Positions 40,547-51,600 of a stretch of DNA of 64,000 bases are shown here, piece by piece; within the stretch, counting starts at the first letter, position 1, and every line of letters starts with the position of its first letter. The stretch lies in assembly GCF_000092365.1 (NCBI RefSeq), contig NC_014218.1, forward strand, positions 1,488,001 to 1,552,000, in the 5' to 3' direction. The notes beneath the pieces were generated by a model. It was not told where the DNA came from. It did no database searches and saw only the letters and a list, made by a program, of their open reading frames with translations. Made by a program: the position numbers and the translations under genes. The stretch comes from Arcanobacterium haemolyticum DSM 20595 (GTDB taxonomy: Bacteria; Actinomycetota; Actinomycetes; Actinomycetales; Actinomycetaceae).

Positions 40547-43500
40547 TTAGAGTTCCGAACCGGTCTGGAGATCTTCCAAACCAGTGGTGATGCCAGCGCT
40601 CTGTGGAGCACGGAAGGCGTCGTCGTCGGAATCTTGCAAGTTAATCGGGTTGCCGGCAGCATCAAGAGCTTCGACGTTCAAGCACAGCGAACGCATTTCT
40701 TGAACGAGAACCTTGAAGGACTCAGGAATGCCTGGCTCTGGGACGTTGTCACCCTTAACGATCGCTTCGTAAACCTTGACACGGCCGACTGTATCATCGG
40801 ACTTGATAGTCAACATTTCCTGAAGCGTGTGGGATGCGCCGTAGGCTTCGAGAGCCCACACTTCCATTTCGCCGAAGCGCTGGCCACCGAACTGTGCCTT
40901 ACCACCCAATGGCTGCTGAGTAACCATCGAGTATGGGCCGGTGGACCGGGCGTGGATCTTGTCATCAACCAAGTGGTGGAGCTTGAGCATGTACATGTAG
41001 CCCACGGAAACTGGTTCTGGGAACGGATCGCCGGTGCGGCCGTCGAACAACTGAGCCTTACCGGACGCGCCGATCAGACGATCGCCGTCACGGTTCACAG
41101 TGGTGTTCTCAAGCAAACCGCGCAGTTCGTTGGACTCAACGCCGTCGAATACCGGCGTGGCAACGCGGCCCTGGGCCTTACCAACAACAGCGTTCTCTGG
41201 AAGGCGGACTGCCCATTCTTCACCAGCTTCACGAGCAGTGGTAGCGTCCCAGCCCTGGGAGGCAACCCAACCGAGGTGGAGTTCGAAGACCTGACCCAAG
41301 TTCATACGGGAAGGCACGCCGAGCGGGTTGAGCACGATGTCAACTGGAGTACCGTCCGCCATGAATGGCATGTCCTCGAGTGGAAGAATACGGGAGATAA
41401 CACCCTTGTTTCCGTGGCGGCCTGCCATCTTGTCACCAATGGTGATCTTGCGGCGCTGAGCGATGTGAACGCGAACGGTCTGGCGGACGTCGGCTGCCAG
41501 TTCGTCATGGTTTTCGGACGAGAATTCCTTAACACCGATAACGATTCCGGATTCACCGTGTGGAACGCGCAGGGAGGTATCGCGAACTTCCTTGGCCTTT
41601 TCACCGAAGATAGCGCGCAAGAGGCGTTCTTCGGAGGTCAGTTCGGTTTCGCCCTTTGGCGTGATCTTACCAACGAGGATATCGCCTGCAGAAACCTCAG
41701 CACCGATGCGGATGATGCCGCGATCGTCGAGGTGAGCGAGCATATCTTCACCAACGTTTGGAATGTCACGGGTGATTTCTTCTGGGCCGAGCTTCGTATC
41801 GCGGGCATCGACTTCGTGTTCTTCGATGTGGATCGACGTCAGAAGATCTTCGGACTGGCAACGCTGCGAAAGGATAATAGCATCTTCGTAGTTGTAGCCG
41901 TTCCATGCCATGAACGCAACAAGAAGGTTCTGGCCGAGAGCGAGTTCGCCGCCGTCGGTTGCAGGACCGTCTGCAATCAGGGAGCCTTTTTCGACGCGGT
42001 CGCCTTCAGAAACGCGCACAATCTGGTTGGTGCAGTTTCCTGGGTTGGAGCGTTCGAACTTGAGGAGCTTGTAGACGCGGTGGGTGCCGTTGTCTTCTTC
42101 CACGTGAACGATGTCAGCAGAAACTTCCGTAACAACACCTGGAGCCTTGGCAACAATGACTTCGCCGGCGTCAACTGCTGCGCGCGATTCGATACCAGTT
42201 CCAACGTATGGAGCAACTGGACGGATCAGTGGCACAGCCTGGCGCTGCATGTTCGCACCCATGAGTGCTCGGTTAGCATCGTCGTGTTCGAGGAACGGAA
42301 TAGCTGCCGTACCAACGGACACCATCTGGCGTGCCGAAACGTCCATGTAGCCAACTTCGTCAGCTGGAACAAGCGCCGGTTCGCCGCCTGGGAGGCGGAC
42401 GAGGACTTCGTCGTCAACAAAGTGGCCGTTGTCGTCCAGCGACGCCGAAGCCTGCGCAACGTTGTACCGATCTTCGTCAGCGGCGTCGAGGTAATCGATC
42501 TGATCGGTAACGCGGCCGTCCACAACCTTGCGGTATGGCGTTTCGATGAAGCCGTAGGCATTCACGCGACCATAGGTTGCCAACGAACCGATAAGACCAA
42601 TGTTCGGGCCTTCTGGGGTTTCGATTGGACACATACGGCCGTAGTGGGATGGGTGGACGTCTCGCACTTCCATGGATGCACGATCACGGGAAAGACCACC
42701 TGGGCCAAGTGCCGACAGACGGCGCTTGTGGGTTAGACCTGCGAGCGGGTTGTTTTGATCCATGAACTGCGAAAGCTGGGAGGTTCCGAAGAACTCCTTG
42801 ATCGCTGCCACGATTGGACGGATATTGATCAACGACGACGGCGTGATCGCTTCCGCTTCCTGGGTGGTCATACGTTCGCGAACCATACGATCGAGGCGAG
42901 CCAAACCAGTACGAACCTGGTTTTGGATAAGTTCGCCGACTGCGCGGATACGACGGTTACCGAAGTGATCGATATCGTCGGTTTCGACTGGGACTTCCCT
43001 GCCGCCTTCAACGGTAGCAATCGTGGTTTCGTTAGCGTGCAAAGCCAAGAGGTAGCGCAACGTTGCGGTGACATCCTGGAGCTGCAGCTGACGCTTGTCC
43101 ATTTCGATCTCAGTGCCGAGCTTCTTGTTAATCTTGTACCGGCCAACCTTCGCCATATCGTAACGCTTAGGGTTGTGGTAGAAGTTGTTGATCAGCGCAC
43201 GGCCAGCTTCGGCTGTTGGTGGTTCGCCTGGGCGTAGCTTGCGGTAGAGATCCTGTAGCGCATCTTCCTGAGTCTTGACTGTATCCTTATCCAAGGTGTC
43301 GAGGAGAATCGGGAAGTCCTTGAATTCTTCACGAATCTCGGCTTCTGACATACCCAGAGCCTTGAGGAAGACAGTTGCTGACTGCTTACGCTTACGATCG
43401 ACGCGGACGCCAACGGTATCGCGCTTGTCGATTTCAAACTCCAGCCATGCGCCACGGGATGGGATGACTTTGGTGGAGTAAATGTATTTATCGGAGGTCT

Positions 43501-44011
43501 TATCTGCCATGCGTTCGAAGTAAACGCCTGGGGAACGGACCAGCTGGGAAACGACGACGCGCTCTGTACCGTTGATGATAAAGGTGCCCTGAGGGGTCAT
43601 CAACGGGAAGTCGCCAATAAAGGTGGTTTGAGATTTAATTTCACCGGTTTCGTAGTTTTGGAACTCTGCGGTGACGTAGAGAGCTGCGGAGTAGGTAAGA
43701 TCCTTCTCCTTGCACTCTGCCATGGAAGCCTTTTCTTCTTCGAGGTGTGGCTGGGACAGGACAAGGCCCATCGTGCCAGCAGTGTTCTCGATTGGGGAGA
43801 CTTCATCAAAAATTTCTTCAAGGCCAGACTTTTCGCCTTCTGCAGCGCTTTCGCGCCATTCGTCAGAGCCGATGAGCCAGCCGTAGCTGGAGGTCTGTAG
43901 GCCGAGGAGGTCTGGGACTGACAGCGGTTCGTGAATCTTTGCGAACGATACGCGGTCAGAAACTAGTTTGCCATTCACAACTGTGGGCGTAGGGGTGCTA
44001 TGCGCAGCCAA
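40547..44011 (-). CDS. rpoB: DNA-directed RNA polymerase beta subunit
   Basis: 1154 residues. The rifampicin region near residues 405-435 reads [20 protein letters not shown] then [12 protein letters not shown], with the Asp, His and Ser of sensitive enzymes. Other conserved blocks are [35 protein letters not shown] and [20 protein letters not shown]. Shine-Dalgarno GGGAAGGATCACC before the ATG. Confidence 0.99.
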   Translation of the reverse strand: MAAHSTPTPTVVNGKLVSDRVSFAKIHEPLSVPDLLGLQTSSYGWLIGSDEWRESAAEGEKSGLEEIFDEVSPIENTAGTMGLVLSQPHLEEEKASMAECKEKDLTYSAALYVTAEFQNYETGEIKSQTTFIGDFPLMTPQGTFIINGTERVVVSQLVRSPGVYFERMADKTSDKYIYSTKVIPSRGAWLEFEIDKRDTVGVRVDRKRKQSATVFLKALGMSEAEIREEFKDFPILLDTLDKDTVKTQEDALQDLYRKLRPGEPPTAEAGRALINNFYHNPKRYDMAKVGRYKINKKLGTEIEMDKRQLQLQDVTATLRYLLALHANETTIATVEGGREVPVETDDIDHFGNRRIRAVGELIQNQVRTGLARLDRMVRERMTTQEAEAITPSSLINIRPIVAAIKEFFGTSQLSQFMDQNNPLAGLTHKRRLSALGPGGLSRDRASMEVRDVHPSHYGRMCPIETPEGPNIGLIGSLATYGRVNAYGFIETPYRKVVDGRVTDQIDYLDAADEDRYNVAQASASLDDNGHFVDDEVLVRLPGGEPALVPADEVGYMDVSARQMVSVGTAAIPFLEHDDANRALMGANMQRQAVPLIRPVAPYVGTGIESRAAVDAGEVIVAKAPGVVTEVSADIVHVEEDNGTHRVYKLLKFERSNPGNCTNQIVRVSEGDRVEKGSLIADGPATDGGELALGQNLLVAFMAWNGYNYEDAIILSQRCQSEDLLTSIHIEEHEVDARDTKLGPEEITRDIPNVGEDMLAHLDDRGIIRIGAEVSAGDILVGKITPKGETELTSEERLLRAIFGEKAKEVRDTSLRVPHGESGIVIGVKEFSSENHDELAADVRQTVRVHIAQRRKITIGDKMAGRHGNKGVISRILPLEDMPFMADGTPVDIVLNPLGVPSRMNLGQVFELHLGWVASQGWDATTAREAGEEWAVRLPENAVVGKAQGRVATPVFDGVESNELRGLLENTTVNRDGDRLIGASGKAQLFDGRTGDPFPEPVSVGYMYMLKLHHLVDDKIHARSTGPYSMVTQQPLGGKAQFGGQRFGEMEVWALEAYGASHTLQEMLTIKSDDTVGRVKVYEAIVKGDNVPEPGIPESFKVLVQEMRSLCLNVEALDAAGNPINLQDSDDDAFRAPQSAGITTGLEDLQTGSEL

Positions 44012-44404
44012 AGGTGATCCTTCCCTGGGTTCTGGTAAGGGATATGCGCGATTCGCCTATCAACAACCATTCATTTTGCCCGATTTATCGGTAAAATGCG
44101 CTATTTTCAAGGAAAAATGGTAGCCAAAAGGCAAGCCACGCAAGTTTCTAATCTACCTTTAGGATGCAAGAAAGTCTACCCCTAGCCAGTGTGGAAGGGG
44201 TCACGACTCCTATAAACATTCTGAGATCCTCGAATCACTGAGCGGCTGTCGTGCTACACGCAGGTTCCTCGATCATCATCATGCATCCGTCGAAAACATC
44301 GACGCGAAAACTCTCCCATACTTTGCCAGCTTTAGCAAGTTCGACGTACCATGCTCCCCTATTTTCTGTTCTAGTTTAAGGAAAGTATGGAGAGAAAATA
44401 GAGA
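44012..44404 (-). promoter_or_regulatory. rpoBC upstream region
   Basis: About 390 bases without a gene between the rplL terminator and rpoB. Since rplJL ends in a terminator, the rpoBC promoter should be here. On the minus strand a TTGAAA with TAAATC 17 bases later (about 44075-44105) is one possible promoter, but others are equally weak. No riboswitch or small gene is recognised. Confidence 0.45.
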
Positions 44405-44434
44405 GATCCCCCAAACGAAAACGTTTGGGGGATC
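44405..44434 (-). terminator. terminator of rplJL
   Basis: Perfect 13-bp stem GATCCCCCAAACG/CGTTTGGGGGATC with a 4-base loop, about 65 bases after the rplL stop; the following minus-strand sequence is TCTCTATTTTC. Confidence 0.85.
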
Positions 44435-44497
44435 GTCTCAACCGCTGGTGATTAACCAACAAGTTTTAGATGTGATTGCGGCGTCAAACCGCATGAA

Positions 44498-44881
44498 TCA
44501 CTTAAGGGTGACGGTTGCGCCAGCACCTTCGAGCTGTTCCTTAGCCTTCTCAGCGGTTTCCTTGTTAACGCCTTCGAGAACTGGCTTTGGTGCACCATCA
44601 ACGAGGTCCTTAGCTTCCTTCAGACCGAGGGAGGTAAGGGCGCGCACCTCCTTGATAACGCCGATCTTCTTGTCGCCAGCAGATTCGAGAATGACGTCAA
44701 ATTCGTCCTTCTCTTCTTCAGCTTCAGCAGCGCCTGCAGCTGGAGCAGCCGCAGCAACAGCAACTGGGGCAGCTGCTTCGACGTCGAATTCCTCTTCGAA
44801 CTTCTTGACGAAGTCGTTGAGCTCAACAAGGGTGAGCTCCTTGAAAGCTTCGATGAGCTCTTCAGCGGTGAGCTTAGCCAT
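44498..44881 (-). CDS. rplL: 50S ribosomal protein L7/L12
   Basis: 127 residues. N-terminal dimerisation domain [20 protein letters not shown], an Ala-rich hinge near residues 35-52, and the C-terminal factor-binding domain [20 protein letters not shown]. It forms the stalk that recruits translation GTPases. Confidence 0.98.
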   Translation of the reverse strand: MAKLTAEELIEAFKELTLVELNDFVKKFEEEFDVEAAAPVAVAAAAPAAGAAEAEEEKDEFDVILESAGDKKIGVIKEVRALTSLGLKEAKDLVDGAPKPVLEGVNKETAEKAKEQLEGAGATVTLK

Positions 44882-44944
44882 GATTGGCCTACCTTCCTTT
44901 GCCTACGTTTGAGGCAGTTTAATTGATGAGTTATGCCGCTACTA

Positions 44945-45469
44945 TCAGGCAGCAGCTTCTTCCTGCTTCGCACGTAGTGCGTCGACAGTGCGTACCAACT
45001 TGGTAGCTGGTGCGGTGAATACGTATGCAGCCTTGTGCAGCGAAGCCTTGAGAGCTCCAGCGGCCTTGGCCAGCAGGACCTCGCGGGATTCGAGATCGGC
45101 GAGCTTCTGAACATCTTCAGCAGCAAGAACGTTACCTTCGAGAACACCAGACTTGATGATCAAGGCCGGGTTATCCTTTGCGAAGTTCTTTACTGCCTTA
45201 GCTGCGGAAGCGATGTCACCGGTGACGAATGCCAGTGCAGTCGGGCCAGCAAGGGCATCATCGAGACCTTCGATGCCAGCTTCCTTAGCCGCGATGCGAG
45301 CGAGGGTGTTCTTAGCAACCACGTAAGTCGCTTCCTGACCCATCGCACGACGAAGAGTCTTCATCTGTGCAACAGTCAGTCCACGGTACTCGGTTACGAG
45401 AACGGCCGAAGAACCCGAGAATAGCTCCTTGAGCTCTGCGATCGCTGCAGACTTGTCGGTCCGTGCCAT
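44945..45469 (-). CDS. rplJ: 50S ribosomal protein L10
   Basis: 174 residues, MARTDKSAAIAELKELFSGS, VTEYRGLTVAQMKTLRRAMG and a helical C-terminus that binds L7/L12. The AGGAGG Shine-Dalgarno is close to the ATG. A structured leader precedes it. Confidence 0.98.
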   Translation of the reverse strand: MARTDKSAAIAELKELFSGSSAVLVTEYRGLTVAQMKTLRRAMGQEATYVVAKNTLARIAAKEAGIEGLDDALAGPTALAFVTGDIASAAKAVKNFAKDNPALIIKSGVLEGNVLAAEDVQKLADLESREVLLAKAAGALKASLHKAAYVFTAPATKLVRTVDALRAKQEEAAA

Positions 45470-45529
45470 GGGACCTCCTTCCGATTGAATGCCGCAGTCG
45501 GATGCTCAACATCGCGAAACCCTTTAGAT

Positions 45530-45665
45530 ACTAAAAATCCTCATGCGCAGGCATGAGGACATGGGCAGATTAAACTGCTGTCTATTCGTACCTACGCGGG
45601 CTTCGCCGTGCGAACTTCGTCCCGATAACTTCGGGCGACCTGCGGTCTTGGGCATTAAGTAGACT
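45530..45665 (-). promoter_or_regulatory. L10-type ribosomal protein leader with attenuator
   Basis: On the minus strand the leader has paired GC-rich segments (CCGCAGGTCGCCCGAAG ... GCGTAGGT region) like known L10 leaders that bind the L10-(L12) complex. It is followed by the hairpin CCTCATGC-4-GCATGAGG (45539-45558) and ATTTTTAG, an intrinsic terminator about 70 bases before rplJ. Autogenous control is the expected function. The match is from memory of the motif, not a model search. Confidence 0.7.
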
Positions 45666-45731
45666 ACGTTGATTCATCAACGTGCGCAAGAGTTGGGCGC
45701 GTTCAGTGACACGCCCAACAAAGAACTCCCC

Positions 45732-46355
45732 CTAGACCATACGCTTGAGTTCGCCTTCAATCCGATGAACGAGCATATCGAGAGCCACCAGATTATGGCC
45801 TCCTTCAGGCACGATAAGATCAGCGCGGCGTTTAGATGGTTCTACATAGAGTTCGTGCATCGGTTTTACTGTGGCGAGGTACTGTGCTTCTACCGATTCA
45901 AGTGACCGGCCGCGTTCTACCACGTCACGTTTAATACGGCGCAAGATACGCACATCGGCATCGGTATCCACGAAAATCTTCACATCACACAGTTCACACA
46001 AACGTGGTTCAGCAAAAAGCAAGATACCTTCCAGTAAAAGCACTGGAGCCGGTTCGATATGCTGAGTGTGTTCTGCACGATTATGGTTGGCATAATCGTA
46101 GACTGGAGCTTCGATTGATTCGCCACCAATAAGCTTGTGCATGTGTTCAACAAGAAGGTCATTATCGAATGATTCTGGGTGATCGTAGTTGAGCTTGCAA
46201 CGTTCATCGAAACTCAGTTCGTGGTGTGCTTTGTAGTAGGAATCGTGAAAGATAACCGAGGCATTCGGCGCGAAGCGTGATTCGATTGCACGCGTGAGCG
46301 TAGTTTTTCCACTACCTGTACCACCAGCAATACCAATGACAAGCGATTTCCCCAC
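45732..46355 (-). CDS. udk: uridine kinase
   Basis: The start is GTG 46355 (MGKSLVIGIAGGTGSGKTTL), with AAAGGGAT upstream; the open frame extends 71 codons further without similarity. 207 residues: P-loop GGTGSGKTT at 10-18, HDSYYKAHHELSF, NYDHPESFDNDLLVEHM and LEGILLF. It phosphorylates uridine/cytidine for pyrimidine salvage. It stands alone between the rplA terminator and the L10 leader, unusual company for ribosomal genes. Confidence 0.93.
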   Translation of the reverse strand: MGKSLVIGIAGGTGSGKTTLTRAIESRFAPNASVIFHDSYYKAHHELSFDERCKLNYDHPESFDNDLLVEHMHKLIGGESIEAPVYDYANHNRAEHTQHIEPAPVLLLEGILLFAEPRLCELCDVKIFVDTDADVRILRRIKRDVVERGRSLESVEAQYLATVKPMHELYVEPSKRRADLIVPEGGHNLVALDMLVHRIEGELKRMV

Positions 46356-46458
46356 GTTCTTATCCCTTTCAGTTGAGTTTCTACACACATAGTACCGTGA
46401 AAATGAGGGAAGACAGAACGCTACAAGTCCTGTCCCCTGCGCCATAATCGCGGGAGAT

Positions 46459-46512
46459 AGCACAGGAGTGCTCTGTATGACACTCCTGTGCTGTATGCCG
46501 CCGATCGGGCAC
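46459..46512. repeat. 54-bp repeat, copy A
   Basis: This 54-base stretch resembles 58279-58332: the same length, near-identical outer parts (AGC-CAGGAGT at one end, CTGTGCTGTATGCCGCC-ATCGGGC at the other) and a diverged middle. In copy A the middle forms a perfect 10-bp inverted repeat CACAGGAGTG/CACTCCTGTG. It lies in the 347-base gap between udk and rplA, which holds no gene. Confidence 0.7.
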
Positions 46513-46621
46513 CAAATCACGTGGCATCCGGGTGAATCAAGCGCATGTGGGCGACAACCTGCCGGCAATCAGGCGCCAGCCTAGTAGTAGCCTGGCGCCA
46601 GCCAGCACCCTTTCCACACAA

Positions 46622-46664
46622 AAGCCGTAGGTGCGGAAGCAACAAACTTCCGCACCTACGGCTT
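46622..46664 (-). terminator. terminator of rplKA
   Basis: Perfect 18-bp stem (arm AAGCCGTAGGTGCGGAAG) with a 7-base loop and TTTTGTG on the minus strand, about 40 bases after the rplA stop. Confidence 0.93.
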
Positions 46665-46702
46665 AACGTATGACGTTATGCGTTTTCCTAGATCTACCGA
46701 TC

Positions 46703-47404
46703 TCAGGCTTCCTTGGTGGACTTGGTAGCATCAACGCGGATGCCTGGGCCCATCGTGGTGGAAACAGTAGCCTTGAGGAGGTAACGACCCTTCGAGGATG
46801 CTGGCTTGAGACGCATGATCTCTTCGTGTGCAGCAGTGAAGTTCTCGAGGAGCTGTTCCTTGGTGAAGGAGGTGTTACCAACGATGAAAGCGAGGTTGCC
46901 GTGCTTGTCCACACGGAACTCGATACGGCCACCTTTGATGTCATTAACAGCCTTGGCGGTATCCATGGTCACGGTGCCAGTCTTTGGGTTTGGCATGAGA
47001 CCACGTGGGCCAAGGACGCGGCCCAAACGGCCAACCTTGCCCATGAGATCTGGGGTTGCAACAGCTGCATCGAAGTCGGTCCAGCCACCTGCGACCTTTT
47101 CGATGAGCTCGTCGCCGCCGACTTCGTCAGCGCCAGCTTCAATAGCTGCCTGAGCCTTGTCACCAACGGCGAAGACGATAACGCGAGCCGTCTTACCAGT
47201 GCCGTGTGGGAGGTTAACCGTGCCACGAACCATCTGATCAGCCTTACGCGGATCAACACCGAGGCGGTACATAACCTCAACGGTGGATGGGAACTTGGTA
47301 ACGGACGTCTTCTGTGCAAGCTCGATTGCTTCAGCTGGGGTGTAGATTTCGCCAGCCTGAATGAGCTCAGCAGCCTTACGGTAATTCTTTGAGCGCTTTG
47401 CCAT
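46703..47404 (-). CDS. rplA: 50S ribosomal protein L1
   Basis: 233 residues, [40 protein letters not shown] and the [20 protein letters not shown] signature. It forms the mobile L1 stalk. It is preceded by rplK. Confidence 0.98.
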   Translation of the reverse strand: MAKRSKNYRKAAELIQAGEIYTPAEAIELAQKTSVTKFPSTVEVMYRLGVDPRKADQMVRGTVNLPHGTGKTARVIVFAVGDKAQAAIEAGADEVGGDELIEKVAGGWTDFDAAVATPDLMGKVGRLGRVLGPRGLMPNPKTGTVTMDTAKAVNDIKGGRIEFRVDKHGNLAFIVGNTSFTKEQLLENFTAAHEEIMRLKPASSKGRYLLKATVSTTMGPGIRVDATKSTKEA

Positions 47405-47508
47405 TTCTGCTTTTCTCCTTGTCAGCAGTTGTGGGGAGCGAGCCCGCTCGGGGCTCTACCACGATGCCACGAATGGCATCATTTGCTCGGGATGAGCGGT
47501 TGAGATCC

Positions 47509-47943
47509 TCAGATCTCGTCGGTGGTTACGCCCATCGAACGAGCGGTGCCTGCAATGATGCGAGCAGCGTTCTCGATGTCGTTGGCGTTCAGGTCTGGTT
47601 CCTTGGTCTTTGCAATCTCGCGCAGCTGATCTGCAGTGAGGTGAGCGACTTTGTTGGTGTGCGGCACACCCGAACCCTTCTTAATGCCAGCAGCCTTCTT
47701 GATGAGTTCTGCAGCAGGTGGGGTCTTGGTGATAAAGGTGAACGAACGATCTTCGTAAACCGTGATCTCAACTGGGATGATGTTTCCGCGCATGGATTCA
47801 GTTGCAGCATTGTATGCCTTGGTGAATTCCACGATGTTAACGCCGTGCTGACCCAGTGCTGGGCCGATCGGCGGAGCCGGGGTGGCCATTCCAGCTTGAA
47901 TCTGGAGCTTGATCAGACCGGCAACCTTCTTCTTCGGTGGCAT
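47509..47943 (-). CDS. rplK: 50S ribosomal protein L11
   Basis: 144 residues, [20 protein letters not shown] then [20 protein letters not shown], and the C-terminal rRNA-binding [20 protein letters not shown]. Follows nusG after about 120 bases. Confidence 0.98.
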   Translation of the reverse strand: MPPKKKVAGLIKLQIQAGMATPAPPIGPALGQHGVNIVEFTKAYNAATESMRGNIIPVEITVYEDRSFTFITKTPPAAELIKKAAGIKKGSGVPHTNKVAHLTADQLREIAKTKEPDLNANDIENAARIIAGTARSMGVTTDEI

Positions 47944-48066
47944 TTTGATCCTTCTTTTCTTTTCTTGTTACCGCCGCCTGGCAACGACGACGGGCGCCTT
48001 CGTTGGATTAAAAAGGGCACGTTTAACTGCGGAGATAGAGCAGTGAAACGTTGATCGGAATTTCGA

Positions 48067-48933
48067 TCAGTCCATCTTCTTAACTTGCCCGAAGGACAAA
48101 TCGACCGGGGTCTCCTGGCCGACAAGTGTCATGAGAACAGTCAACCTCTGGTTAACTGCATCAACCTGAGAAATTGTAGCTGGCATACCCATCCAAGGCT
48201 CAGTGGTGAGCGTCACGATTTCCCCAACGGAGTATTCAACTTCGAGGGTCACACCAACATTTCCCACCTTCTTACCAGCAGTTTCTACAGCAACAGCAGC
48301 TTCCTTCTCCACAATCGGAGTGAGCATTTGCACAACCTCATCAGGGGTTAAAGCTACTGGGGTGCGGCCGTTTCCAACGAAACCAGTCACACCGTTCGTG
48401 TCCTGAACGACTCGCCATGAATCGTCAGTCATCTTCATACGGATAAGTGCATAACCCGGAATACGGACACGTGAAACGAGCTTACGGGATCCCTTCTTCA
48501 CTTCGAATACTTCCTCCATTGGAACTTCGATCTGGAAGATGTAATCTTCCATGTCCAATGAGTGCATACGTGTTTCAAGATCGTGCTTCACGCGCTTTTC
48601 GTAGCCTGCGTAGGTATGAAGAACGTACCAACGGCCCGGCAAGCCCTTGAGCTTTGCACGAACCATTTCTTCTGTGGGAGTGCCTTCTTCAGCAGCCGGA
48701 GCTTCAATCACGAGAGCCTCAGCTTCTTCAGCAACTTCCTCAGTAGATTCGCCTTCGTCGGCGTCAGCTTCTTCATTTTCGGCAACGTCTTCAGTGGTCT
48801 CATCTTCAAGGATGACGCCTTCTTCGACCATGCTTTCTTCTTCAGCAGGTACGACGACATCCGGCGCCTGCTGTGAAGCGGCGTCGGAAAAAACTGGTTG
48901 AGCGATTGTATTTTCGAGCTTTTCCTCAGACAT
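48067..48933 (-). CDS. nusG: transcription termination/antitermination protein NusG
   Basis: 288 residues. The first ~95 residues are a very acidic Glu/Ala/Asp-rich extension typical of actinobacterial NusG. The NGN domain starts at RWYVLHTYAGYEKRVKHDLE and includes VRIPGYALIRMKMTDDSW and GVTGFVGNGRTPVALT. The KOW domain is at the C-terminus (IVTLTTEPWMGMPATISQVD). It couples RNA polymerase to Rho or the ribosome. Confidence 0.97.
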   Translation of the reverse strand: MSEEKLENTIAQPVFSDAASQQAPDVVVPAEEESMVEEGVILEDETTEDVAENEEADADEGESTEEVAEEAEALVIEAPAAEEGTPTEEMVRAKLKGLPGRWYVLHTYAGYEKRVKHDLETRMHSLDMEDYIFQIEVPMEEVFEVKKGSRKLVSRVRIPGYALIRMKMTDDSWRVVQDTNGVTGFVGNGRTPVALTPDEVVQMLTPIVEKEAAVAVETAGKKVGNVGVTLEVEYSVGEIVTLTTEPWMGMPATISQVDAVNQRLTVLMTLVGQETPVDLSFGQVKKMD

Positions 48934-48966
48934 ATTTCCTGCTTTCAGACGACCTAAAATCTGGCG

Positions 48967-49212
48967 TTAACTGAAGATAAGAAGAACGAGCTGAGCGAAG
49001 ATCAGATCGATCACTGCCACGAACGCCATAACAACCGCAACGAAAAATACGACTGTTAGAAACAGCTTCCACAACTCTGCGCGAGTTGGACGCTGGACTT
49101 TCTTCAGTTCCACGAATACCTCGCGGAAGAACTGAATGATACGCGCGAAGAAGCCTTGTGAATGCGACTCCGCTGGCTTATGACCATGATTGGACGCTGA
49201 AGCCTGGCTCAC
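48967..49212 (-). CDS. secE: preprotein translocase subunit SecE
   Basis: The start is GTG 49212 (MSQASASNHGHKPAESHSQG), with AGAGGAT upstream; the longer open frame reads through the tRNA-Trp gene. 81 residues: a cytosolic amphipathic segment FREVFVELKKVQRPTRAELW and one membrane helix near residues 52-80. It clamps SecY. tRNA-Trp upstream and nusG downstream are the classical neighbours. Confidence 0.93.
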   Translation of the reverse strand: MSQASASNHGHKPAESHSQGFFARIIQFFREVFVELKKVQRPTRAELWKLFLTVVFFVAVVMAFVAVIDLIFAQLVLLIFS

Positions 49213-49265
49213 GTGTTTATCCTCTCGGTAAATGTGGAAAACGGCCCTTGTGGGCCGCCTTCTAG

Positions 49266-49338
49266 CAGGGCAGGAGGGACTCGAACCCACAACCGCCGGT
49301 TTTGGAGACCGGTGCGCTACCAATTGCGCCACTACCCT
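49266..49338 (-). tRNA. tRNA-Trp (CCA)
   Basis: 73-nt cloverleaf on the minus strand. The acceptor AGGGTAG pairs with CTGCCCT, the anticodon loop is CTCCAAA (anticodon CCA), and the T-arm has GGGTTCGAGTCCC. The CCA tail is not encoded. It lies just upstream of secE. Confidence 0.95.
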
Positions 49339-49540
49339 ATATTGGAAACCTCTGTAACATTATGCCTTAAACAAGGACACTAATGCTAGCGAACGTTCCA
49401 CAACTCCCCTTACTTTACTGCCCATTTTCTATTCGCACAATATTCTGCATGTAATTCACAACACATAGACATCTCATTTTACGGTTTTCACTGTGAGATC
49501 GCAGGTGACATCAACTCATTTCCGTGCCACCATAGGACGT

Positions 49541-50746
49541 ATGACACATACATCTCCGCGATCTCGCGTTTCAGCACGTCTTGGGGCGCTCCAGCCCTCC
49601 GCAACTCTCGCAGTCGATGCCAAAGCAAAGGCATTGAAGGCTGCCGGCAAGCCAGTTATCGGCTTCGGCGCTGGAGAGCCCAATTTCCCAACCCCACAAC
49701 ACGTTGTAGATGCCGCCGTTGCAGCCGCTCAAGATCCTAAGAACCACAAGTACACCCCAGCATCTGGTCTCCCAGAACTGCGTGAGGCCATCGCCATGCG
49801 CGTCCAGGAAGATGCGGGAGTCACGATCGATCCAGCAAACATCATCGTCACCAATGGTGGCAAACAGGCCGTCTACCAGGCTTTTGCCTCGCTCGTGTCC
49901 GATGGCGACGAGGTAATCCTCCCTGCCCCATACTGGACCACCTATCCGGAAGCGATCCGGTTGTGCGGCGGACACGTCGTCGACGTCTTTGCCGGACCGG
50001 ACCAAGACTACAAGGTGACCACCGAACAACTCGACGCGGCACTCACCGAGCGCACCAAGGTGCTCCTGCTCTGCTCGCCATCGAACCCAACCGGTTCCGT
50101 CTACACACCGGAAGAACTCCGCGCAATCGGCGAATGGGCACTAGCCAACGGCATCTGGATCGTGACCGATGAAATTTACGAAAAGCTTGTCTATGAAGGT
50201 GAGATGTCCTACCTACTAAAGGTTGTGCCAGAGCTCGCCGACCAGACCATCGTCGTCAACGGCGTTGCCAAGTCCTATGCCATGACTGGATGGCGCGTGG
50301 GTTGGATGTATGGCCCCTCCGACGTCATCAAGAAAGCAGCCAACTTCCAATCCCATGTTACGTCCAACGTCTCAAACGTCTCCCAGCGTGCCGCCATCGC
50401 CGCACTCACCGGCGATCAAAGCATACTCGCTCCAATGAAAGAAGCTTTTGATCGCCGTCGGCAGACGCTGGTCGCCATGCTTCGCGAGATTGATGGCTTT
50501 GTTGTCCCCCAGCCTACCGGTGCATTCTACGTCTTCCCCAACATCGAAGCGCTACTCGGTAAAGAAATCCGCGGCAAAGTCGCACAGACTTCGGCTGAAC
50601 TTGCCGAACTTATTTTAGAAGAAGCCGAAGTAGCCGTCGTTCCCGGCGAAGCCTTCGGAGCGCCCGGTTACCTACGCTTCTCCTATGCGCTTGCCGACGA
50701 CGACCTCGTTGCCGGTGCCTGTAGACTGCAAGAACTATTTGCGTAA
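49541..50746 (+). CDS. pyridoxal-phosphate aminotransferase (aspartate aminotransferase class Ib)
   Basis: The start is at ATG 49541 ([20 protein letters not shown]) with AGGACG upstream, giving 401 residues. Fold type [18 protein letters not shown] near the start, [22 protein letters not shown], the PLP lysine in [16 protein letters not shown] and the substrate-binding Arg in [11 protein letters not shown]. Closest to aspartate/prephenate aminotransferases of the Thermus type, so aspartate-oxaloacetate or arogenate formation is likely. A terminator hairpin follows. Confidence 0.93.
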   Translation: MTHTSPRSRVSARLGALQPSATLAVDAKAKALKAAGKPVIGFGAGEPNFPTPQHVVDAAVAAAQDPKNHKYTPASGLPELREAIAMRVQEDAGVTIDPANIIVTNGGKQAVYQAFASLVSDGDEVILPAPYWTTYPEAIRLCGGHVVDVFAGPDQDYKVTTEQLDAALTERTKVLLLCSPSNPTGSVYTPEELRAIGEWALANGIWIVTDEIYEKLVYEGEMSYLLKVVPELADQTIVVNGVAKSYAMTGWRVGWMYGPSDVIKKAANFQSHVTSNVSNVSQRAAIAALTGDQSILAPMKEAFDRRRQTLVAMLREIDGFVVPQPTGAFYVFPNIEALLGKEIRGKVAQTSAELAELILEEAEVAVVPGEAFGAPGYLRFSYALADDDLVAGACRLQELFA

Positions 50747-50772
50747 CGAGATACACATCTCGACGAAGAAAA

Positions 50773-50809
50773 GTTGCCGGGGGAGAACACATGCTCTCCC
50801 CCCGGCAAC
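50773..50809 (+). terminator. hairpin terminator, bidirectional position
   Basis: Stem GTTGCCGGGGGAGA against TCTCCCCCCGGCAAC (one bulged base), loop of about 8 bases, between the aminotransferase and the convergent small membrane protein gene. No long T-run on either side. Confidence 0.65.
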
Positions 50810-50827
50810 GTGTATATGGAATAGCTA

Positions 50828-51109
50828 CTAGTAGCCTGGATAGACCAGGGCACTAAGTAATCGGAAAAGAATCACACCAGCCAAAATCAGTCCAGGGATC
50901 AACGTAAATATTCCAAGGTACAGCCCACCAGCAGATGGTAACGACTCTGGGTTAGCCTGGCGCTCCTTGCGCGAAACAATAATCGCACTGAGCGGCAAAA
51001 TTACTGTGAAAAACAGCGGAACACTGAACAAAGCCAAGATAAAGCCGAAATAAAATTGTTGCGACTGGCGCATCGGAATCTTAGAAGATGTTATGACATT
51101 GTTCTCCAC
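50828..51109 (-). CDS. small membrane protein of unknown function
   Basis: 93 residues with two clear hydrophobic segments (about residues 20-45, FGFILALFSVPLFFTVILPL, and 62-88, GGLYLGIFTLIPGLILAGVI) joined by a charged loop SRKERQANPES. GGAGGAGCG lies just upstream of the ATG, so it looks translated. I do not recognise the family. It converges with the aminotransferase gene. Confidence 0.6.
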   Translation of the reverse strand: MENNVITSSKIPMRQSQQFYFGFILALFSVPLFFTVILPLSAIIVSRKERQANPESLPSAGGLYLGIFTLIPGLILAGVILFRLLSALVYPGY

Positions 51110-51349
51110 GGAACGCTCCTCCTACGAATAGCCGTGCGCACTGTTTGCCACGCGAGACATAAAACGGTTGATTGATTTCGCGTTTCATACTCCAGCGCCA
51201 TGCGCAATTATACTGTGTCGGTCCTACCCACGTTTTCATAATGTTTCCATGAATATCTCGGTTCTGGAAATCAATGCGGTAGTTACTTATATTGGTTGCG
51301 CTTGTCCCCCTTCAATAACAGTTTCAGTGGAACCATCACTATCCGGGAC
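51110..51349. other. AT-rich spacer left of the IS element
   Basis: About 240 bases without a recognisable gene. It should hold the promoter of the small membrane protein on the minus strand. The base composition changes sharply to GC-rich near 51350, where the IS element is proposed to begin. Confidence 0.4.
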
Positions 51350-51355
51350 TAGGGG

Positions 51356-51600
51356 AGTCGCCACTGCCCGTTACCTTGTTGACAGGTCCTGATTGGCGGG
51401 TGTTGATTGGGATTGTCGGCCAGCCGCCCTGGCATGGTGTCTTGCCCCTGTCTATCCAATGATCCGGGGGGTGTTGCCACCAGGGTCGGTTGCCAGCATG
51501 TGATCGCTGATTAGGGGCTCGGCACCAAGGATGGATGCCTGTCGTAACGTGGATGTGAGGCGTGCTGTCTAGGCTCGGCCGACTTATGGTGCAAACCGAG
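51356..51600 (+). ncRNA. candidate bridge RNA region in the 5' end of the IS element
   Basis: The 5' non-coding end of IS110-group elements encodes a structured bridge RNA that pairs with donor and target DNA. This stretch is GC-rich, has several possible local stems, lacks a coding frame with similarity to anything, and lies directly before the transposase start. The RNA is inferred from the family layout; its ends and loops are not resolved. Confidence 0.4.

Noticed and set aside
40505-42736. 743-residue plus-strand open frame opposite rpoB
   Set aside because: It lies wholly antisense to a clear rpoB, has no recognisable domain or initiation site, and its composition mirrors the rpoB codon pattern.
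49493-49540. Earlier start of the aminotransferase at 49493
   Set aside because: It would add 16 residues unrelated to the family, while ATG 49541 has AGGACG at proper spacing.
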